DNA of 64,000 nt. Source: Streptomyces sp. NBC_00376. GTDB taxonomy: Bacteria; Actinomycetota; Actinomycetes; Streptomycetales; Streptomycetaceae. The stretch lies in NCBI RefSeq assembly GCF_036077095.1, contig NZ_CP107960.1:6944001-7008000 (forward strand), read 5' to 3'. A program made the translations under genes and the position numbers. The notes beneath the pieces were generated by a model. It made no database searches. It had not been told where the DNA came from and was given only the letters and a program-made list of their open reading frames with translations. The stretch's first letter is position 1. Every line of letters starts with the position of its first letter. Below, piece by piece: positions 26,949-36,251 of the stretch.

Positions 26949-28460
26949 ATGACCGTACGGCGAGTAATGGGCATCGAGACGGAGTACGGGATCTCCGTCC
27001 CCGGCCACCCCAACGCCAATGCCATGCTCACCTCGTCCCAGATCGTCAACGCCTACGCAGCGGCGATGCACCGGGCGCGCCGCGCCCGCTGGGACTTCGA
27101 GGAGGAGAATCCGCTGCGGGACGCGCGAGGTTTCGACCTCGCCCGCGAGACCGCGGACTCCAGCCAGCTCACCGACGAGGACATCGGCCTCGCCAATGTC
27201 ATCCTCACCAATGGGGCCCGCCTCTACGTCGACCACGCGCACCCGGAGTACAGCTCCCCGGAAGTCACCAATCCGCGGGACGCGGTCCTCTGGGACAAGG
27301 CCGGCGAACGCATCATGGCCGAGGCCGCCGAGCGCGCGGCCCAGCTCCCCGGCGCCCAGCCGATCCACCTCTACAAGAACAACACCGACAACAAGGGCGC
27401 CTCGTACGGCACGCACGAGAACTACCTGATGAAGCGGGAGACCCCGTTCTCCGACATCGTGCGCCATCTGACGCCGTTCTTCGTCTCCCGCCAGGTGGTC
27501 ACCGGGGCGGGGCGCGTGGGAATCGGCCAGGACGGCCACGAGCACGGCTTCCAGATCAGCCAGCGCGCCGATTACTTCGAGGTCGAGGTCGGGCTGGAGA
27601 CCACGCTCAAGCGCCCCATCATCAACACCCGCGACGAACCCCATTCCGACGCCGAGAAGTACCGCCGGCTCCATGTGATCATCGGTGACGCGAACCTCTC
27701 GGAGATCTCCACCTATCTCAAGCTCGGCACCACCGCCCTGGTCCTCTCCATGATCGAGGACGGCTTCATCAACGTGGATCTCGCGGTCGACCAGCCGGTG
27801 CGCACCCTGCACCACGTCTCCCACGACCCGACCCTGAAGCACCTCATCACGCTGCGCAGCGGCCGTACGCTCACCGCGGTGCAACTGCAGATGGAGTACT
27901 TCGAGCTGGGCCGCAAGTACGTCGAGGAGCGGTACGGGGCGGATGCCGACGAGCAGACCAAGGACGTCCTGATCCGCTGGGAGGACACACTCAACCGGCT
28001 GGAGAACGACCCGATGAGCCTGTCGGGCGAGCTCGACTGGATCGCCAAGCGGGAGCTCATGGAGGGCTACCGCCGCCGGGACGGCCTGGACTGGGACGCG
28101 GCACGCCTGCACCTGGTGGATCTCCAGTACGCCGACGTGCGGGCCGAGAAGGGCCTCTACAACCGTCTGGCGGCCCGCGGGAAGATGAAGCGGCTGCTGG
28201 ACGAGAACGAGGTCGAGCAGGCCCGTACGAAGCCCCCGGAGGACACCAGGGCCTATTTCCGGGGCCGCTGCCTGGAGCAGTACGCCGACGACGTGGCGGC
28301 GGCCTCCTGGGACTCGGTCATCTTCGACCTGCCCGGTCATGACTCACTGCAACGGGTACCCACCCTGGAACCGCTGCGTGGTACCCGCAATCACGTCAAG
28401 GAGCTGCTGGACCGCTGCCGCACGGCGGAGGAGCTGGTCCAGGTCCTGTCGGGCGGCTGA
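26949..28460 (+). CDS. dop: Pup deamidase/depupylase
   Basis: This 503-residue enzyme converts the C-terminal Gln of Pup to Glu and also removes Pup from substrates. It has the carboxylate-amine ligase fold: [15 protein letters not shown] at the N-terminus with Glu10, and the catalytic Asp95 in [15 protein letters not shown]. The Dop-specific loop after residue 40 ([18 protein letters not shown]) separates it from PafA. GGAGG precedes the ATG. It lies between arc and pup on the same strand, but behind a terminator and its own promoter region (TAGGCT near 26833). Confidence 0.96.
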   Translation: MTVRRVMGIETEYGISVPGHPNANAMLTSSQIVNAYAAAMHRARRARWDFEEENPLRDARGFDLARETADSSQLTDEDIGLANVILTNGARLYVDHAHPEYSSPEVTNPRDAVLWDKAGERIMAEAAERAAQLPGAQPIHLYKNNTDNKGASYGTHENYLMKRETPFSDIVRHLTPFFVSRQVVTGAGRVGIGQDGHEHGFQISQRADYFEVEVGLETTLKRPIINTRDEPHSDAEKYRRLHVIIGDANLSEISTYLKLGTTALVLSMIEDGFINVDLAVDQPVRTLHHVSHDPTLKHLITLRSGRTLTAVQLQMEYFELGRKYVEERYGADADEQTKDVLIRWEDTLNRLENDPMSLSGELDWIAKRELMEGYRRRDGLDWDAARLHLVDLQYADVRAEKGLYNRLAARGKMKRLLDENEVEQARTKPPEDTRAYFRGRCLEQYADDVAAASWDSVIFDLPGHDSLQRVPTLEPLRGTRNHVKELLDRCRTAEELVQVLSGG

Positions 28461-28539
28461 AAGGGCCGGGATCGGGGAATCATCGGGATGACCCCCGGAC
28501 GTTGAGGGAAAGTACCGGGCCGATGTCGGAGCCCGTGGG

Positions 28540-28545
28540 TAGGGT
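28540..28545 (+). promoter_or_regulatory. -10 box of pup
   Basis: TAGGGT is followed eight bases later by a GTG (28554) that opens a frame overlapping pup, and 36 bases later by the pup ATG with its own GGGGTGAG site. Transcription probably starts near 28552. Confidence 0.5.
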
Positions 28546-28581
28546 CTGATCAAGTGCTTCGAACCGAGCGGGGTGAGCTAG

Positions 28582-28800
28582 ATGGCGACCAAGGACACCG
28601 GCGGCGGACAGCAGAAGGCGACGCGTTCCACCGAGGAGGTCGAGGAGCAGGCGCAGGACGCGCAGGTCTCCGAGGACCTCAAGGACCGCCAGGAGAAGCT
28701 GAGCGACGACGTCGACTCGGTTCTGGACGAGATCGATGATGTGCTCGAGGAGAACGCCGAGGACTTCGTGCGTTCCTTCGTTCAAAAGGGTGGACAGTAG
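28582..28800 (+). CDS. pup: Prokaryotic ubiquitin-like protein Pup
   Basis: This 72-residue, very acidic and disordered protein tags other proteins for the proteasome. The C-terminal half (DLKDRQEKLSDDVDSVLDEI) is the segment that forms a helix with the ARC coiled coil. It ends FVQKGGQ, so the terminal Gln must be deamidated by Dop before PafA can ligate it. GGGGTGAG precedes the ATG. The gene lies between dop and prcB and ends in a strong hairpin. Confidence 0.97.
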   Translation: MATKDTGGGQQKATRSTEEVEEQAQDAQVSEDLKDRQEKLSDDVDSVLDEIDDVLEENAEDFVRSFVQKGGQ

Positions 28801-28836
28801 TTCACGGATGTGAACGCGGGGGAGTGGAGAGCGGTG

Positions 28837-28871
28837 CGCGCGGTACGGGCCGGTCCGGCCCGTACCGCGCG
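28837..28871 (+). terminator. Terminator after pup
   Basis: Seventeen-base arms (CGCGCGGTACGGGCCGG and its complement) enclose a single T. No T-run follows, but the position 36 bases after the pup stop and before the prcB promoter fits termination. Confidence 0.8.
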
Positions 28872-28939
28872 GGCGCAAACGGCACCGCGAGCCGTGCAGC
28901 TGCCCCCGCGGTTCATGTGGATCACCGCCACGGGGCGGG

Positions 28940-28945
28940 TAGGGT
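28940..28945 (+). promoter_or_regulatory. -10 box of prcB
   Basis: TAGGGT in the context GGGTAGGGTCC mirrors the boxes before arc and pup. The prcB GTG is about 100 bases on, leaving a leader with no clear fold. Confidence 0.45.
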
Positions 28946-29043
28946 CCGTGGCGTAACCGCATCAACTGCAACTCGGCCATCGGCAAGTTGGGAGACGATC
29001 CTGACGCCTTGCTCAGGGCCGTCGCTTACCTGGAGGGAAACGC

Positions 29044-29889
29044 GTGGAAGCCAACACTCGTAGCACCGGGCGTCTACCAGCTGCCTTCCTGACGCCGGGA
29101 TCCTCTTCGTTCATGGATTTCCTGTCCGACCAGTCGCCCGGGATGCTCCCCGGCAACCGGAAGCTGCCGCCCCTCCAAGGGGCCATCGAGGCGCCGCACG
29201 GGACGACGATCGTCGCGGTGACGTTCGCCGGAGGTGTGGTGCTGGCCGGTGACCGGCGAGCGACCATGGGCAATGTGATCGCCCAGCGTGACATCGAGAA
29301 GGTCTTCCCGGCCGACGAGTACTCGGCGGTGGGCATCGCCGGCACGGCCGGACTGGCCGTGGAGATGGTCAAGCTCTTCCAGCTGGAGCTGGAGCACTTC
29401 GAGAAGGTCGAGGGCGCCCAGCTCTCCCTGGAGGGCAAGGCGAACCGGCTCTCCACGATGATCCGCAGCAATCTGGCGATGGCCATGCAGGGCCTCGCCG
29501 TCGTGCCGCTCTTCGCCGGTTTCGACATCGACCGCGAGAAGGGCCGGATCTTCTCGTACGACGTCACCGGAGGCCGTTCCGAGGAGCACGGGTACGCGGC
29601 CACCGGCTCCGGGTCGGTCTTCGCCCGGAGCTCGATGAAGAAGCTCTACCACGGGGAGCTGACGGAGCAGGAGGCCCTCACTCTGGTCGTGCAGGCGCTG
29701 TACGACGCCGCGGACGACGACTCGGCGACCGGCGGCCCCGACGTGGCCCGGCGGATCTACCCGATCGTCACCGTCATCACCGACGAAGGCTTCCGGAGGC
29801 TGGACGAGGCGGAGTCCTCCGAGATCGCGCGCTCGGTCCTGGAGCGCCGGCTGGAGCAGCCCGACGGCCCGCGTGCCGCGCTGCTCTGA
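29044..29889 (+). CDS. prcB: Proteasome beta subunit
   Basis: This 281-residue precursor forms the catalytic beta rings of the 20S proteasome. A 53-residue propeptide ends at HG and is removed autocatalytically to expose Thr54 ([20 protein letters not shown]), the nucleophile; the basic residues of GDRRA and later conserved Ser/Gly stretches (YAATGSGS) are present. TGGAGG lies before the GTG. prcA follows after 58 bases in the same direction, and the two are co-expressed. Confidence 0.97.
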   Translation: MEANTRSTGRLPAAFLTPGSSSFMDFLSDQSPGMLPGNRKLPPLQGAIEAPHGTTIVAVTFAGGVVLAGDRRATMGNVIAQRDIEKVFPADEYSAVGIAGTAGLAVEMVKLFQLELEHFEKVEGAQLSLEGKANRLSTMIRSNLAMAMQGLAVVPLFAGFDIDREKGRIFSYDVTGGRSEEHGYAATGSGSVFARSSMKKLYHGELTEQEALTLVVQALYDAADDDSATGGPDVARRIYPIVTVITDEGFRRLDEAESSEIARSVLERRLEQPDGPRAALL

Positions 29890-29947
29890 CTTCCGTTCCG
29901 CTGCTTCTCCGATGCTCTCGTCACTGACAGAAAGGGACGGATAACCG

Positions 29948-30760
29948 GTGTCGACGCCGTTCTATGTCTCACCTCAGCAGGCCATGGCCGACCGGGCGGA
30001 ATACGCCCGGAAGGGCATCGCCCGTGGTCGCAGCCTGGTTGTGCTGCAGTATGCCGACGGCATTGTGTTCGTCGGCGAGAACCCGTCCCGCGCGCTGCAC
30101 AAGTTCAGCGAGATCTACGACCGGATCGGTTTCGCCGCCGCCGGTAAGTACAACGAGTACGAGAATCTCCGTATCGGCGGCGTGCGCTACGCCGATCTGC
30201 GCGGATACACCTACGACCGTGACGATGTGACGGCCCGTGGGCTGGCCAACGTGTACGCGCAGACGCTGGGCACCATTTTCTCCAGTGCGGCCGAGAAGCC
30301 GTACGAGGTGGAGCTGGTGGTCGCCGAAGTGGGCACCGAACCGGAGGGCGACCAGATCTACCGGCTGCCGCACGACGGCTCGATCGTCGACGAGCACGGC
30401 TCGGTGGCGGTCGGCGGCAACGCCGAGCAGATCAGCACCTTCCTGGACCAGCGCCACCGCGACGGGATGACGCTCGCCGAGGCGCTCAAGCTGGCGGTGC
30501 AGGCGCTGTCGCGCGATCCCAACGGCAGCGAGCGGGAGATCCCCGCCGAGCGGCTGGAGGTCGCGGTCCTGGACCGTACGCGGCCCCAGCAGCGCAAGTT
30601 CAAGCGGATCGTCGGCAGGCAGCTGGCGCGGCTGCTGGAGGCGGACGGCGGCTCCGCGCCGACGGACGCCCCGTCCGACACCGAGGAGGGCGAGGGCAGC
30701 GGGTCCGCCGCCGCTCCCGACGAATCGAGGCCCACCGACTCCGGTGGTGACGTGGAGTAG
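29948..30760 (+). CDS. prcA: Proteasome alpha subunit
   Basis: This 270-residue protein makes the outer alpha rings that gate the 20S core and dock ARC. It starts with the alpha-type N-terminus [20 protein letters not shown] and has [19 protein letters not shown] in place of a catalytic threonine. The last 45 residues are an acidic, Ser/Pro-rich tail typical of Streptomyces PrcA. AAGGGAC lies before the GTG. A bidirectional terminator separates it from a convergent LacI-type gene. Confidence 0.96.
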   Translation: MSTPFYVSPQQAMADRAEYARKGIARGRSLVVLQYADGIVFVGENPSRALHKFSEIYDRIGFAAAGKYNEYENLRIGGVRYADLRGYTYDRDDVTARGLANVYAQTLGTIFSSAAEKPYEVELVVAEVGTEPEGDQIYRLPHDGSIVDEHGSVAVGGNAEQISTFLDQRHRDGMTLAEALKLAVQALSRDPNGSEREIPAERLEVAVLDRTRPQQRKFKRIVGRQLARLLEADGGSAPTDAPSDTEEGEGSGSAAAPDESRPTDSGGDVE

Positions 30761-30787
30761 TCCGTCGAAGGACGGTTCCACCGCTGT

Positions 30788-30831
30788 GACCGTGCCCCGG
30801 TCCGCCGCTTCCGGCGGGCCGGGGCACGGTC
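30788..30831. terminator. Bidirectional terminator between prcA and the LacI-type gene
   Basis: GACCGTGCCCCGG and its complement, extended by CCGCC with GGCGG across a T-G mismatch, enclose GCTTCC. The right arm overlaps the stop codon of the minus-strand gene. Confidence 0.85.
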
Positions 30832-31870
30832 ATGCCCGCGGGGCGTCCGGGGGCGGGGGCGCCGAGGAGCCGCGGGCCACCAGCTGCACCGGGAGGCTGC
30901 CGGTCTCGGCCGGCCGGTCGTCCAGGACGGCCAGCAGGGCGGCCATGCCGCGCTCCCCGACCTGCTCGGCGGGCAGCCGCACGGTGGTGAGCTCCGGCTC
31001 GACGGCCGTGGCCAGGGCCAGATCGTCGAACCCGGTGACGGACAGATCGTCGGGCACCCGCAGGCCCAGTCTGCGGGCGGCCTTGCAGGCACCCGCGGCG
31101 AGGATGTCGTCGTCGCAGACGAGGGCGGTGGGCCGGGGGCCCGGGGCGGCGAGCGTGTGCTCCGCAGCGACGCGGCCCGCGTGGACGTCGAGCGCCGCCG
31201 TGACGGTCCGCACGGAGGTGCCGGGCACCGCCCGCAGGGCCTCGTGGAGCGCCCTGCCGCGTACCGCGAAGGTCCAGGAGCCGACCGCCGACGCCAGGTG
31301 GACGAAGCGGCGGTGGCCGAGGGCCAGGAGGTGCTCCGCGACCTGCCGCATGCCGTCGGCGATGTCCAGGTTGACGCGGGCCGCGACACCGGCGTCCGCC
31401 GGATCGCTGTCGAGCATCACCAGCGGCAGTCCCGCGCCGCGCAGCGCGTCGAGCGCCCCGGCGGCCATGGAGGAGGCGATCACGCCGTCCAGGGAGGCGC
31501 TCGCCGAGGCGAAGGGGTCCCGGGCCGGGCCGGTGCCCTCGGGGGACGGGTAGAGGACGACGCCGAAGCCGTGCTCGGCGGCGACCTCGGCGGTGCCGGT
31601 GTAGACGCGTGCGAAGAACTCGTTGGTGAGCGCGGGGACGACCAGCAGTGCCGTCCTGGTGCGGCCCAGGCGCAGGTTGCGGGCGGCGAGGTTGGGCCGG
31701 TAGCCGAGTTCGTGGGCGGTGCGGCGCACGCGCTCGGCGGTGGCCTCGGAGACCCGGCCGCGCCATTTGCCGCCGAGCACGAGGGAGACGGTGGCCTGTG
31801 AGACGCCTGCGGCCCGCGCGACGTCGCGGCTGGTGGGCCGGGTCGGGGCGGGCTGTGGTGCGCTGGTCAC
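30830..31870 (-). CDS. LacI-family transcriptional regulator
   Basis: This 346-residue regulator has the LacI helix-turn-helix and hinge helix near residues 15-60 (SRDVARAAGVSQATVSLVL, then YRPNLAARNLR) and a periplasmic-binding-like effector domain (ALVCDDDILAAGACKAARRLG; DLSVTGFDDLALA). It is divergent from an MFS transporter with an inverted repeat between them. The GTG start has GGAGG nine bases upstream; an upstream in-frame ATG would add about 84 atypical residues. Together with the MFS gene it interrupts the proteasome cluster between prcA and pafA, an arrangement I recall from other Streptomyces. Confidence 0.9.
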   Translation of the reverse strand: MTSAPQPAPTRPTSRDVARAAGVSQATVSLVLGGKWRGRVSEATAERVRRTAHELGYRPNLAARNLRLGRTRTALLVVPALTNEFFARVYTGTAEVAAEHGFGVVLYPSPEGTGPARDPFASASASLDGVIASSMAAGALDALRGAGLPLVMLDSDPADAGVAARVNLDIADGMRQVAEHLLALGHRRFVHLASAVGSWTFAVRGRALHEALRAVPGTSVRTVTAALDVHAGRVAAEHTLAAPGPRPTALVCDDDILAAGACKAARRLGLRVPDDLSVTGFDDLALATAVEPELTTVRLPAEQVGERGMAALLAVLDDRPAETGSLPVQLVARGSSAPPPPDAPRA

Positions 31871-31931
31871 TCGGGCCTCCGGGCCGGTCGGGGCAGGCGC
31901 CGTGAGGTGGACCTGCGGACTGGGCACATGG

Positions 31932-31958
31932 TACGTATGAACCTCGACGTTATACGTA
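31932..31958. promoter_or_regulatory. Inverted-repeat operator between the LacI-type and MFS genes
   Basis: TACGTAT (31932-31938) and ATACGTA (31952-31958) are exact complements 13 bases apart; each contains the self-complementary TACGTA. They lie 61 bases from the regulator start and 48 from the MFS start, suiting divergent repression by the LacI-type protein. Confidence 0.6.
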
Positions 31959-32006
31959 AAACCTCTGGGTGCCGGAAGATCGCCCGAGGGAGAGGGGCGA
32001 CAGGAC

Positions 32007-33266
32007 ATGGCCGCGGGATATCTGGACATCCTCCGGGCGCGGCATGCCGCCCGCCTGCTGGCGGGAACCCTCGTGGGGCGGCTGCCGAGCGGCACCGCCC
32101 ACATCGCGATCGTGCTCTTCACCAGGGCCGAGGGCGGCAGCTACACCCTCGCCGGCGCGCTCGCGGCCGTGTACGGACTGTCCACCGCGGTCGGGCAGCC
32201 GCTGCTGGGCCGCGCCGTGGACCTGTACGGCCAGCCGCGCGTCCAGCTCCCGGCCGCCGTGGTGTCGGCGCTGGGAATGGCCCTGCTGGCCCTGGTGGGC
32301 CTGGGATCGCTGCCGCTGGCCTACGGGGCTGTGGTGGTGGCCGGGGTCTTCACACCGCCGCTGGAGGGCGGTCTGCGGGCCCTGTGGCCGAGCGTGCTGG
32401 GCGGTGAGGACCGGGTGCACCGGGCGTACGCCATGGACGCCGTCGCCCAGGAGGTCATGTTCACCGTGGGCCCGCTGCTGGTGACGGTGCTGGTCTCGCT
32501 GTGGTCGCCCGCCGCCGCCCTGCTCGTCATCAACGCGATAGGCGTCCTGGGGGCGCTCTCCGTCGTCCTCTCCGAGCCCTCCCGGGCCTGGCGCTCCGCA
32601 CCCCGCGAGGCGCACTGGCTGGGCGCGCTGCGCTCACCGGGGCTGCTGGCGCTGCTCGGGTCGTTCTTCTTCGTCGGACTCGCGCTGGGCTCGATCACGG
32701 TGGCCGGTGTGGCCTACGCCGACGACCACGGCCGGGAGTCGGTGTACGGCTGGCTGATGGCCGCGCTCGGGCTGGGCGCGCTGATCGGCGGCGCGGTCTA
32801 CGGGGCACGGCAGTGGGCCGGGGCGCCGGAGCGCCGGCTGCGGGTCATCGTCGCGCTGCTGGCGCTGGGCTATCTGCCGCTGATGCTGACCCCGGGAGTG
32901 GTCGCCATGACCGCACTGGCGGCAGTGGCCGGAGTCTTTCTGGCGCCCGCGATCGCCTGCTCCTTCATCGTGGTCGACCGGCACGCGCCGCGGGGCACCG
33001 TGACCGAGGCGTTCTCCTGGCTGGTGACGACCTTCGGGGTCGGTGCGGCGGCGGGAACGGCCGTGGCGGGCCCGGCCGTCGAGCTGGGCGGCACCTCGTG
33101 GAGCTTCGCGGTGGCGGGGGCCGGTGGGGTGGCGGCGCTGCTCGTCCTGCTGGCGACGGGAAGGGTACTCGCAGTTCCCGGGCGTACGGCCGTTTCCGTA
33201 CGGGGATCGGAAAATGATCGAAACGGTGCTGTCGAACCCGGTTTCAGCTCAGGCCATCAGGCGTAA
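32007..33266 (+). CDS. MFS transporter
   Basis: This 419-residue integral membrane protein has about twelve hydrophobic spans. The loop after the second span (GRAVDLYGQPRVQ) matches the MFS motif A region, and a longer central loop follows span six. It resembles drug or metabolite efflux members more than sugar importers, but the substrate cannot be told. It is divergent from the LacI-type gene and ends 9 bases before pafA, so read-through into pafA is likely. Confidence 0.85.
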   Translation: MAAGYLDILRARHAARLLAGTLVGRLPSGTAHIAIVLFTRAEGGSYTLAGALAAVYGLSTAVGQPLLGRAVDLYGQPRVQLPAAVVSALGMALLALVGLGSLPLAYGAVVVAGVFTPPLEGGLRALWPSVLGGEDRVHRAYAMDAVAQEVMFTVGPLLVTVLVSLWSPAAALLVINAIGVLGALSVVLSEPSRAWRSAPREAHWLGALRSPGLLALLGSFFFVGLALGSITVAGVAYADDHGRESVYGWLMAALGLGALIGGAVYGARQWAGAPERRLRVIVALLALGYLPLMLTPGVVAMTALAAVAGVFLAPAIACSFIVVDRHAPRGTVTEAFSWLVTTFGVGAAAGTAVAGPAVELGGTSWSFAVAGAGGVAALLVLLATGRVLAVPGRTAVSVRGSENDRNGAVEPGFSSGHQA

Positions 33267-33278
33267 TGTTCAGTCATG
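33264..33278 (+). promoter_or_regulatory. Leaderless-type promoter of pafA
   Basis: TAATGT (33264-33269), beginning in the MFS stop codon, is followed by six bases and the pafA ATG. No ribosome site precedes this ATG, which supports a leaderless message in addition to read-through. Confidence 0.5.
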
Positions 33279-34637
33279 GACCGCCGCATTTTCGGGCTGG
33301 AGAACGAGTACGGCGTCACGTGCACGTTCAGGGGACAGCGCCGACTGTCCCCTGATGAAGTGGCGCGCTACCTCTTCCGCCGTGTTGTGTCATGGGGCCG
33401 CAGCAGCAATGTCTTTCTGCGGAACGGCGCCCGCCTCTACCTCGACGTGGGATCGCATCCGGAATATGCAACCCCCGAATGCGACAACCTGACCGAGCTG
33501 GTCACCCACGACAAGGCCGGCGAGCGCATTCTCGAAGGCCTGCTCGTCGACGCCGAACGCCGCCTGCACGAGGAGGGAATCGCGGGCGACGTCTATCTCT
33601 TCAAGAACAACACCGACTCGGCGGGAAACTCCTACGGATGCCATGAGAACTACCTCGTGGCACGGCACGGAGAATTCTCCCGGCTCGCGGACATCCTCAT
33701 TCCCTTCCTCGTCACGAGGCAACTGATCTGCGGCGCGGGCAAGGTGCTGCAGACCCCCAGGGGCGCGGTCTACTGCGTCAGCCAGCGTGCCGAGCACATC
33801 TGGGAGGGCGTCAGTTCCGCGACCACGCGTTCCCGCCCGATCATCAATACGCGTGACGAACCGCACGCCGACGCGGAGCGGTACCGCCGCCTCCACGTCA
33901 TCGTCGGTGACTCCAACATGTCCGAGACGACCATGCTGCTCAAGGTCGGCGCGACCGACCTGGTGCTCCGCATGATCGAAGCGGGCACGGTGATGCGGGA
34001 TCTGACGCTGGAGAACCCGATCCGGGCGATCCGCGAGGTCAGCCACGACACCACCGGACAGCGCAAGGTGCGCCTGGCCAGTGGCCGCGAGGCGTCCGCC
34101 ATCGAGGTGCAGCGCGAGTACTACGAGAAGGCCGTCGACTTCGTCGACCGCCGTGGCATCCGCACCGGAACCGTCGCCCAGGTCCTGGAGCTCTGGGGCC
34201 GCACGCTCGACGCGATCGAGGCCGAGGACCTCGACCGGATCGAGACCGAGATCGACTGGGTGATGAAGTACAAGCTCATCGAGCGGTACCGGGCCAAGCA
34301 CAACATGACCATGTCGCATCCGCGGGTCGCCCAGATAGACCTCGCGTACCACGACATCCACCGTCGTCGCGGCCTGTACTACCTGCTGGAGCGCAAGGGA
34401 CAGGCCGCCCGCATCTGCAACGACCTGAAGATCTTCGAGGGCAAGTCCGTGCCCCCGCAGACCACCAGGGCGCGGCTGCGCGGCGACTTCATCCGCAGGG
34501 CGCAGGAGCAGCGGCGGGACTTCACCGTCGACTGGGTCCACCTCAAGCTCAACGACCAGGCGCAGCGCACCGTGTTGTGCAAGGACCCGTTCCGTTCGGT
34601 CGACGACCGGGTGGAGAAATTGATCGCGGGTATGTGA
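33276..34637 (+). CDS. pafA: Pup--protein ligase
   Basis: This 453-residue enzyme uses ATP to join the C-terminal glutamate of Pup to substrate lysines. It starts [14 protein letters not shown] with Glu9, and has the catalytic Asp57 in [16 protein letters not shown]. It lacks the Dop-specific loop, so it is clearly PafA and not a second Dop. Dop in this window shares the same fold and motifs. There is no ribosome site at the ATG. A strong terminator follows. Confidence 0.97.
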   Translation: MDRRIFGLENEYGVTCTFRGQRRLSPDEVARYLFRRVVSWGRSSNVFLRNGARLYLDVGSHPEYATPECDNLTELVTHDKAGERILEGLLVDAERRLHEEGIAGDVYLFKNNTDSAGNSYGCHENYLVARHGEFSRLADILIPFLVTRQLICGAGKVLQTPRGAVYCVSQRAEHIWEGVSSATTRSRPIINTRDEPHADAERYRRLHVIVGDSNMSETTMLLKVGATDLVLRMIEAGTVMRDLTLENPIRAIREVSHDTTGQRKVRLASGREASAIEVQREYYEKAVDFVDRRGIRTGTVAQVLELWGRTLDAIEAEDLDRIETEIDWVMKYKLIERYRAKHNMTMSHPRVAQIDLAYHDIHRRRGLYYLLERKGQAARICNDLKIFEGKSVPPQTTRARLRGDFIRRAQEQRRDFTVDWVHLKLNDQAQRTVLCKDPFRSVDDRVEKLIAGM

Positions 34638-34673
34638 GCCGGCACGGCACGATCCCGGCCACCGACGCGACGC

Positions 34674-34702
34674 GGGCCCCGTACGCTCCTCGTACGGGGC
34701 CC
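34674..34702 (+). terminator. Terminator after pafA
   Basis: GGGCCCCGTACG (34674-34685) and CGTACGGGGCCC (34691-34702) are exact complements with a five-base loop. TAGAGT at 34714 just downstream is a likely -10 box for the FKBP lipoprotein gene. Confidence 0.85.
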
Positions 34703-34763
34703 TGCGTACGCCCTAGAGTGTCGGGGACTCATCCAACTGTGCCGTCTGAGATCTGAGGAACAA

Positions 34764-35717
34764 GTGCGCCGACTTGCCGGCCTTCTCGTCGTCCCCCTGT
34801 TGCTGCTGACAGCGGCCTGCGGTGGCGAAAAGGGCTCCAATTCCGATTCCGTTTCTGCTTCCGCCGCGACGAAGGACGGGTTCCCCGCTATCACCGCGGG
34901 CGCGAAATTCGGTGAGAAGCCGACCTTGGCCAAGGGCACGGGGAACCCGCCCAAGGAGCTGAAGACCAAGGTCGTCAGCCAGGGCGACGGCGCCACGCTC
35001 AAGAACGGCGACGCGATCCAGGTCAACTACCTCGGTCAGTCCTGGGATTCCGACAAGCCGTTCGACAACAGCTTCGACCGCAAGCAGCCGTTCGACCTGA
35101 CCCTCGGTGCCGGCATGGTCATCCAGGGCTGGGACAAGGGTCTCGTCGGCCAGAAGGTCGGCAGCAGGGTCCAGCTGGTCATCCCGCCGGACCTCGCGTA
35201 CGGCGACCAGGGCCAGGGCGACATCAAGCCCAAGGCCACGCTCGTCTTCGTCGTCGACGTCCTGAAGGCGACGCAGATCCCTGCCTCGGCCAAGGGCACC
35301 GAGGTCGCCCAGGACAACATCGACCTCCCGAAGGTCGGCACCAACACGGACGGCAAGGCCCCCAAGGTCACGATCCCGACCAAGACCGACCCGCCGACCA
35401 AGCTCGTCTCCAACTACATCCTGGAGTCCAAGGGCGAGGTCGTGAAGGACACCGACAGCGTCGTCGTGAACTACGTCGGACTGACGTGGAAGGACGGCAA
35501 GACCTTCGACAGCACCTACGCGGCGGGCAAGACGCAGACCTTCCCGCTCTCCCAGGTGACCCTGAAGGGGCTGAAGAACGGTCTGGTCGGCAAGAAGATC
35601 GGCAGCCGGGTGCTGCTCGTCATCCCGCCGGACCAGGGCTTCGGTGACAAGGCTCAGCAGACCATCCCCGCCAAGTCCACGCTGGTCTTCGCCGTGGACC
35701 TCCTGACGAAGATGTAA
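34764..35717 (+). CDS. Double-domain FKBP-type peptidyl-prolyl isomerase lipoprotein
   Basis: This 317-residue lipoprotein probably helps fold exported proteins. The signal ends at LTAAC with the lipidated Cys19, followed by a Ser-rich linker. Two FKBP domains follow: the first (about residues 80-170) has VNYLGQSWDSDKPFDNSFDR and VIQGWDKGLVGQKVGSRVQL, the second (about 225-317) has VNYVGLTWKDGKTFDSTY. The second lacks the VIxGWD tryptophan (LKGLKNGLVG), so it may have little isomerase activity. GTG follows TGAGGA. A single-domain FKBP gene follows 46 bases later. Confidence 0.9.
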   Translation: MRRLAGLLVVPLLLLTAACGGEKGSNSDSVSASAATKDGFPAITAGAKFGEKPTLAKGTGNPPKELKTKVVSQGDGATLKNGDAIQVNYLGQSWDSDKPFDNSFDRKQPFDLTLGAGMVIQGWDKGLVGQKVGSRVQLVIPPDLAYGDQGQGDIKPKATLVFVVDVLKATQIPASAKGTEVAQDNIDLPKVGTNTDGKAPKVTIPTKTDPPTKLVSNYILESKGEVVKDTDSVVVNYVGLTWKDGKTFDSTYAAGKTQTFPLSQVTLKGLKNGLVGKKIGSRVLLVIPPDQGFGDKAQQTIPAKSTLVFAVDLLTKM

Positions 35718-35763
35718 GACTGTCCCGGTTGTCCAGCAGTTCATCAGTAAGAGGAGCAAGTCA

Positions 35764-36138
35764 GTGAGCATCGAGAAGCCCGAGATCGACTTCCCGGGTG
35801 GCGAGCCGCCGGCCGACCTGGAGATCAAGGACATCTGGGAGGGCGACGGTCCGGTGGCCGAGAAGGGCGCCACCGTCTCCGTCCACTACGTGGGCGTGGC
35901 CTTCTCCACCGGCGAGGAGTTCGACGCCTCCTGGAACCGCGGCACCCCGCTGCAGTTCCAGCTCGGTGCCGGCCAGGTCATCGCCGGCTGGGACCAGGGT
36001 GTCCAGGGCATGAAGGTCGGCGGCCGTCGCCAGCTGACCATTCCCGCGCACCTCGCGTACGGCGACCGCGGCGCCGGTGGCGGCCGCATCGCGCCCGGCG
36101 AGACGCTGATCTTCGTCTGCGACCTGGTCGCCGTCTGA
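35764..36138 (+). CDS. Cytoplasmic FKBP-type peptidyl-prolyl isomerase
   Basis: This 124-residue single-domain FKBP has a full active-site pattern: VHYVGVAFSTGEEFDASW, QVIAGWDQGVQGMKVGGRR and LAYGDRGAGGGRIAPGETLIF. There is no signal peptide, so it acts in the cytoplasm, unlike the double-domain neighbour. GTG follows AGAGGAG. An intrinsic terminator with a T-run ends the pair. Confidence 0.93.
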   Translation: MSIEKPEIDFPGGEPPADLEIKDIWEGDGPVAEKGATVSVHYVGVAFSTGEEFDASWNRGTPLQFQLGAGQVIAGWDQGVQGMKVGGRRQLTIPAHLAYGDRGAGGGRIAPGETLIFVCDLVAV

Positions 36139-36155
36139 TCCGCACCCGTGCGATA

Positions 36156-36192
36156 CGAGGGCCCGTGCCGCCAGGCACGGGCCCTCGCTTTT
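36156..36192 (+). terminator. Intrinsic terminator after the FKBP pair
   Basis: CGAGGGCCCGTGCC (36156-36169) and its complement (36174-36187) form the stem with loop GCCA, followed by CTTTT. This is the classic form. Confidence 0.92.
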
Positions 36193-36251
36193 GTCCCGAC
36201 AGCGCGTAGCGGTACGGTCGAGCGTCGTAGAGCGAAACAGAAAGGGCGTCG

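Noticed and set aside
28554..28739. GTG-started frame overlapping pup, eight bases after the TAGGGT box
   Set aside because: The product is Arg/Gly-rich without family features and the spacing is less exact than at other leaderless starts. It is most likely a shadow of pup.
31871..32122. Longer LacI-type protein with about 84 more N-terminal residues
   Set aside because: The extension runs across the divergent operator and over the start of the MFS gene, and the helix-turn-helix normally lies within the first 20 residues.
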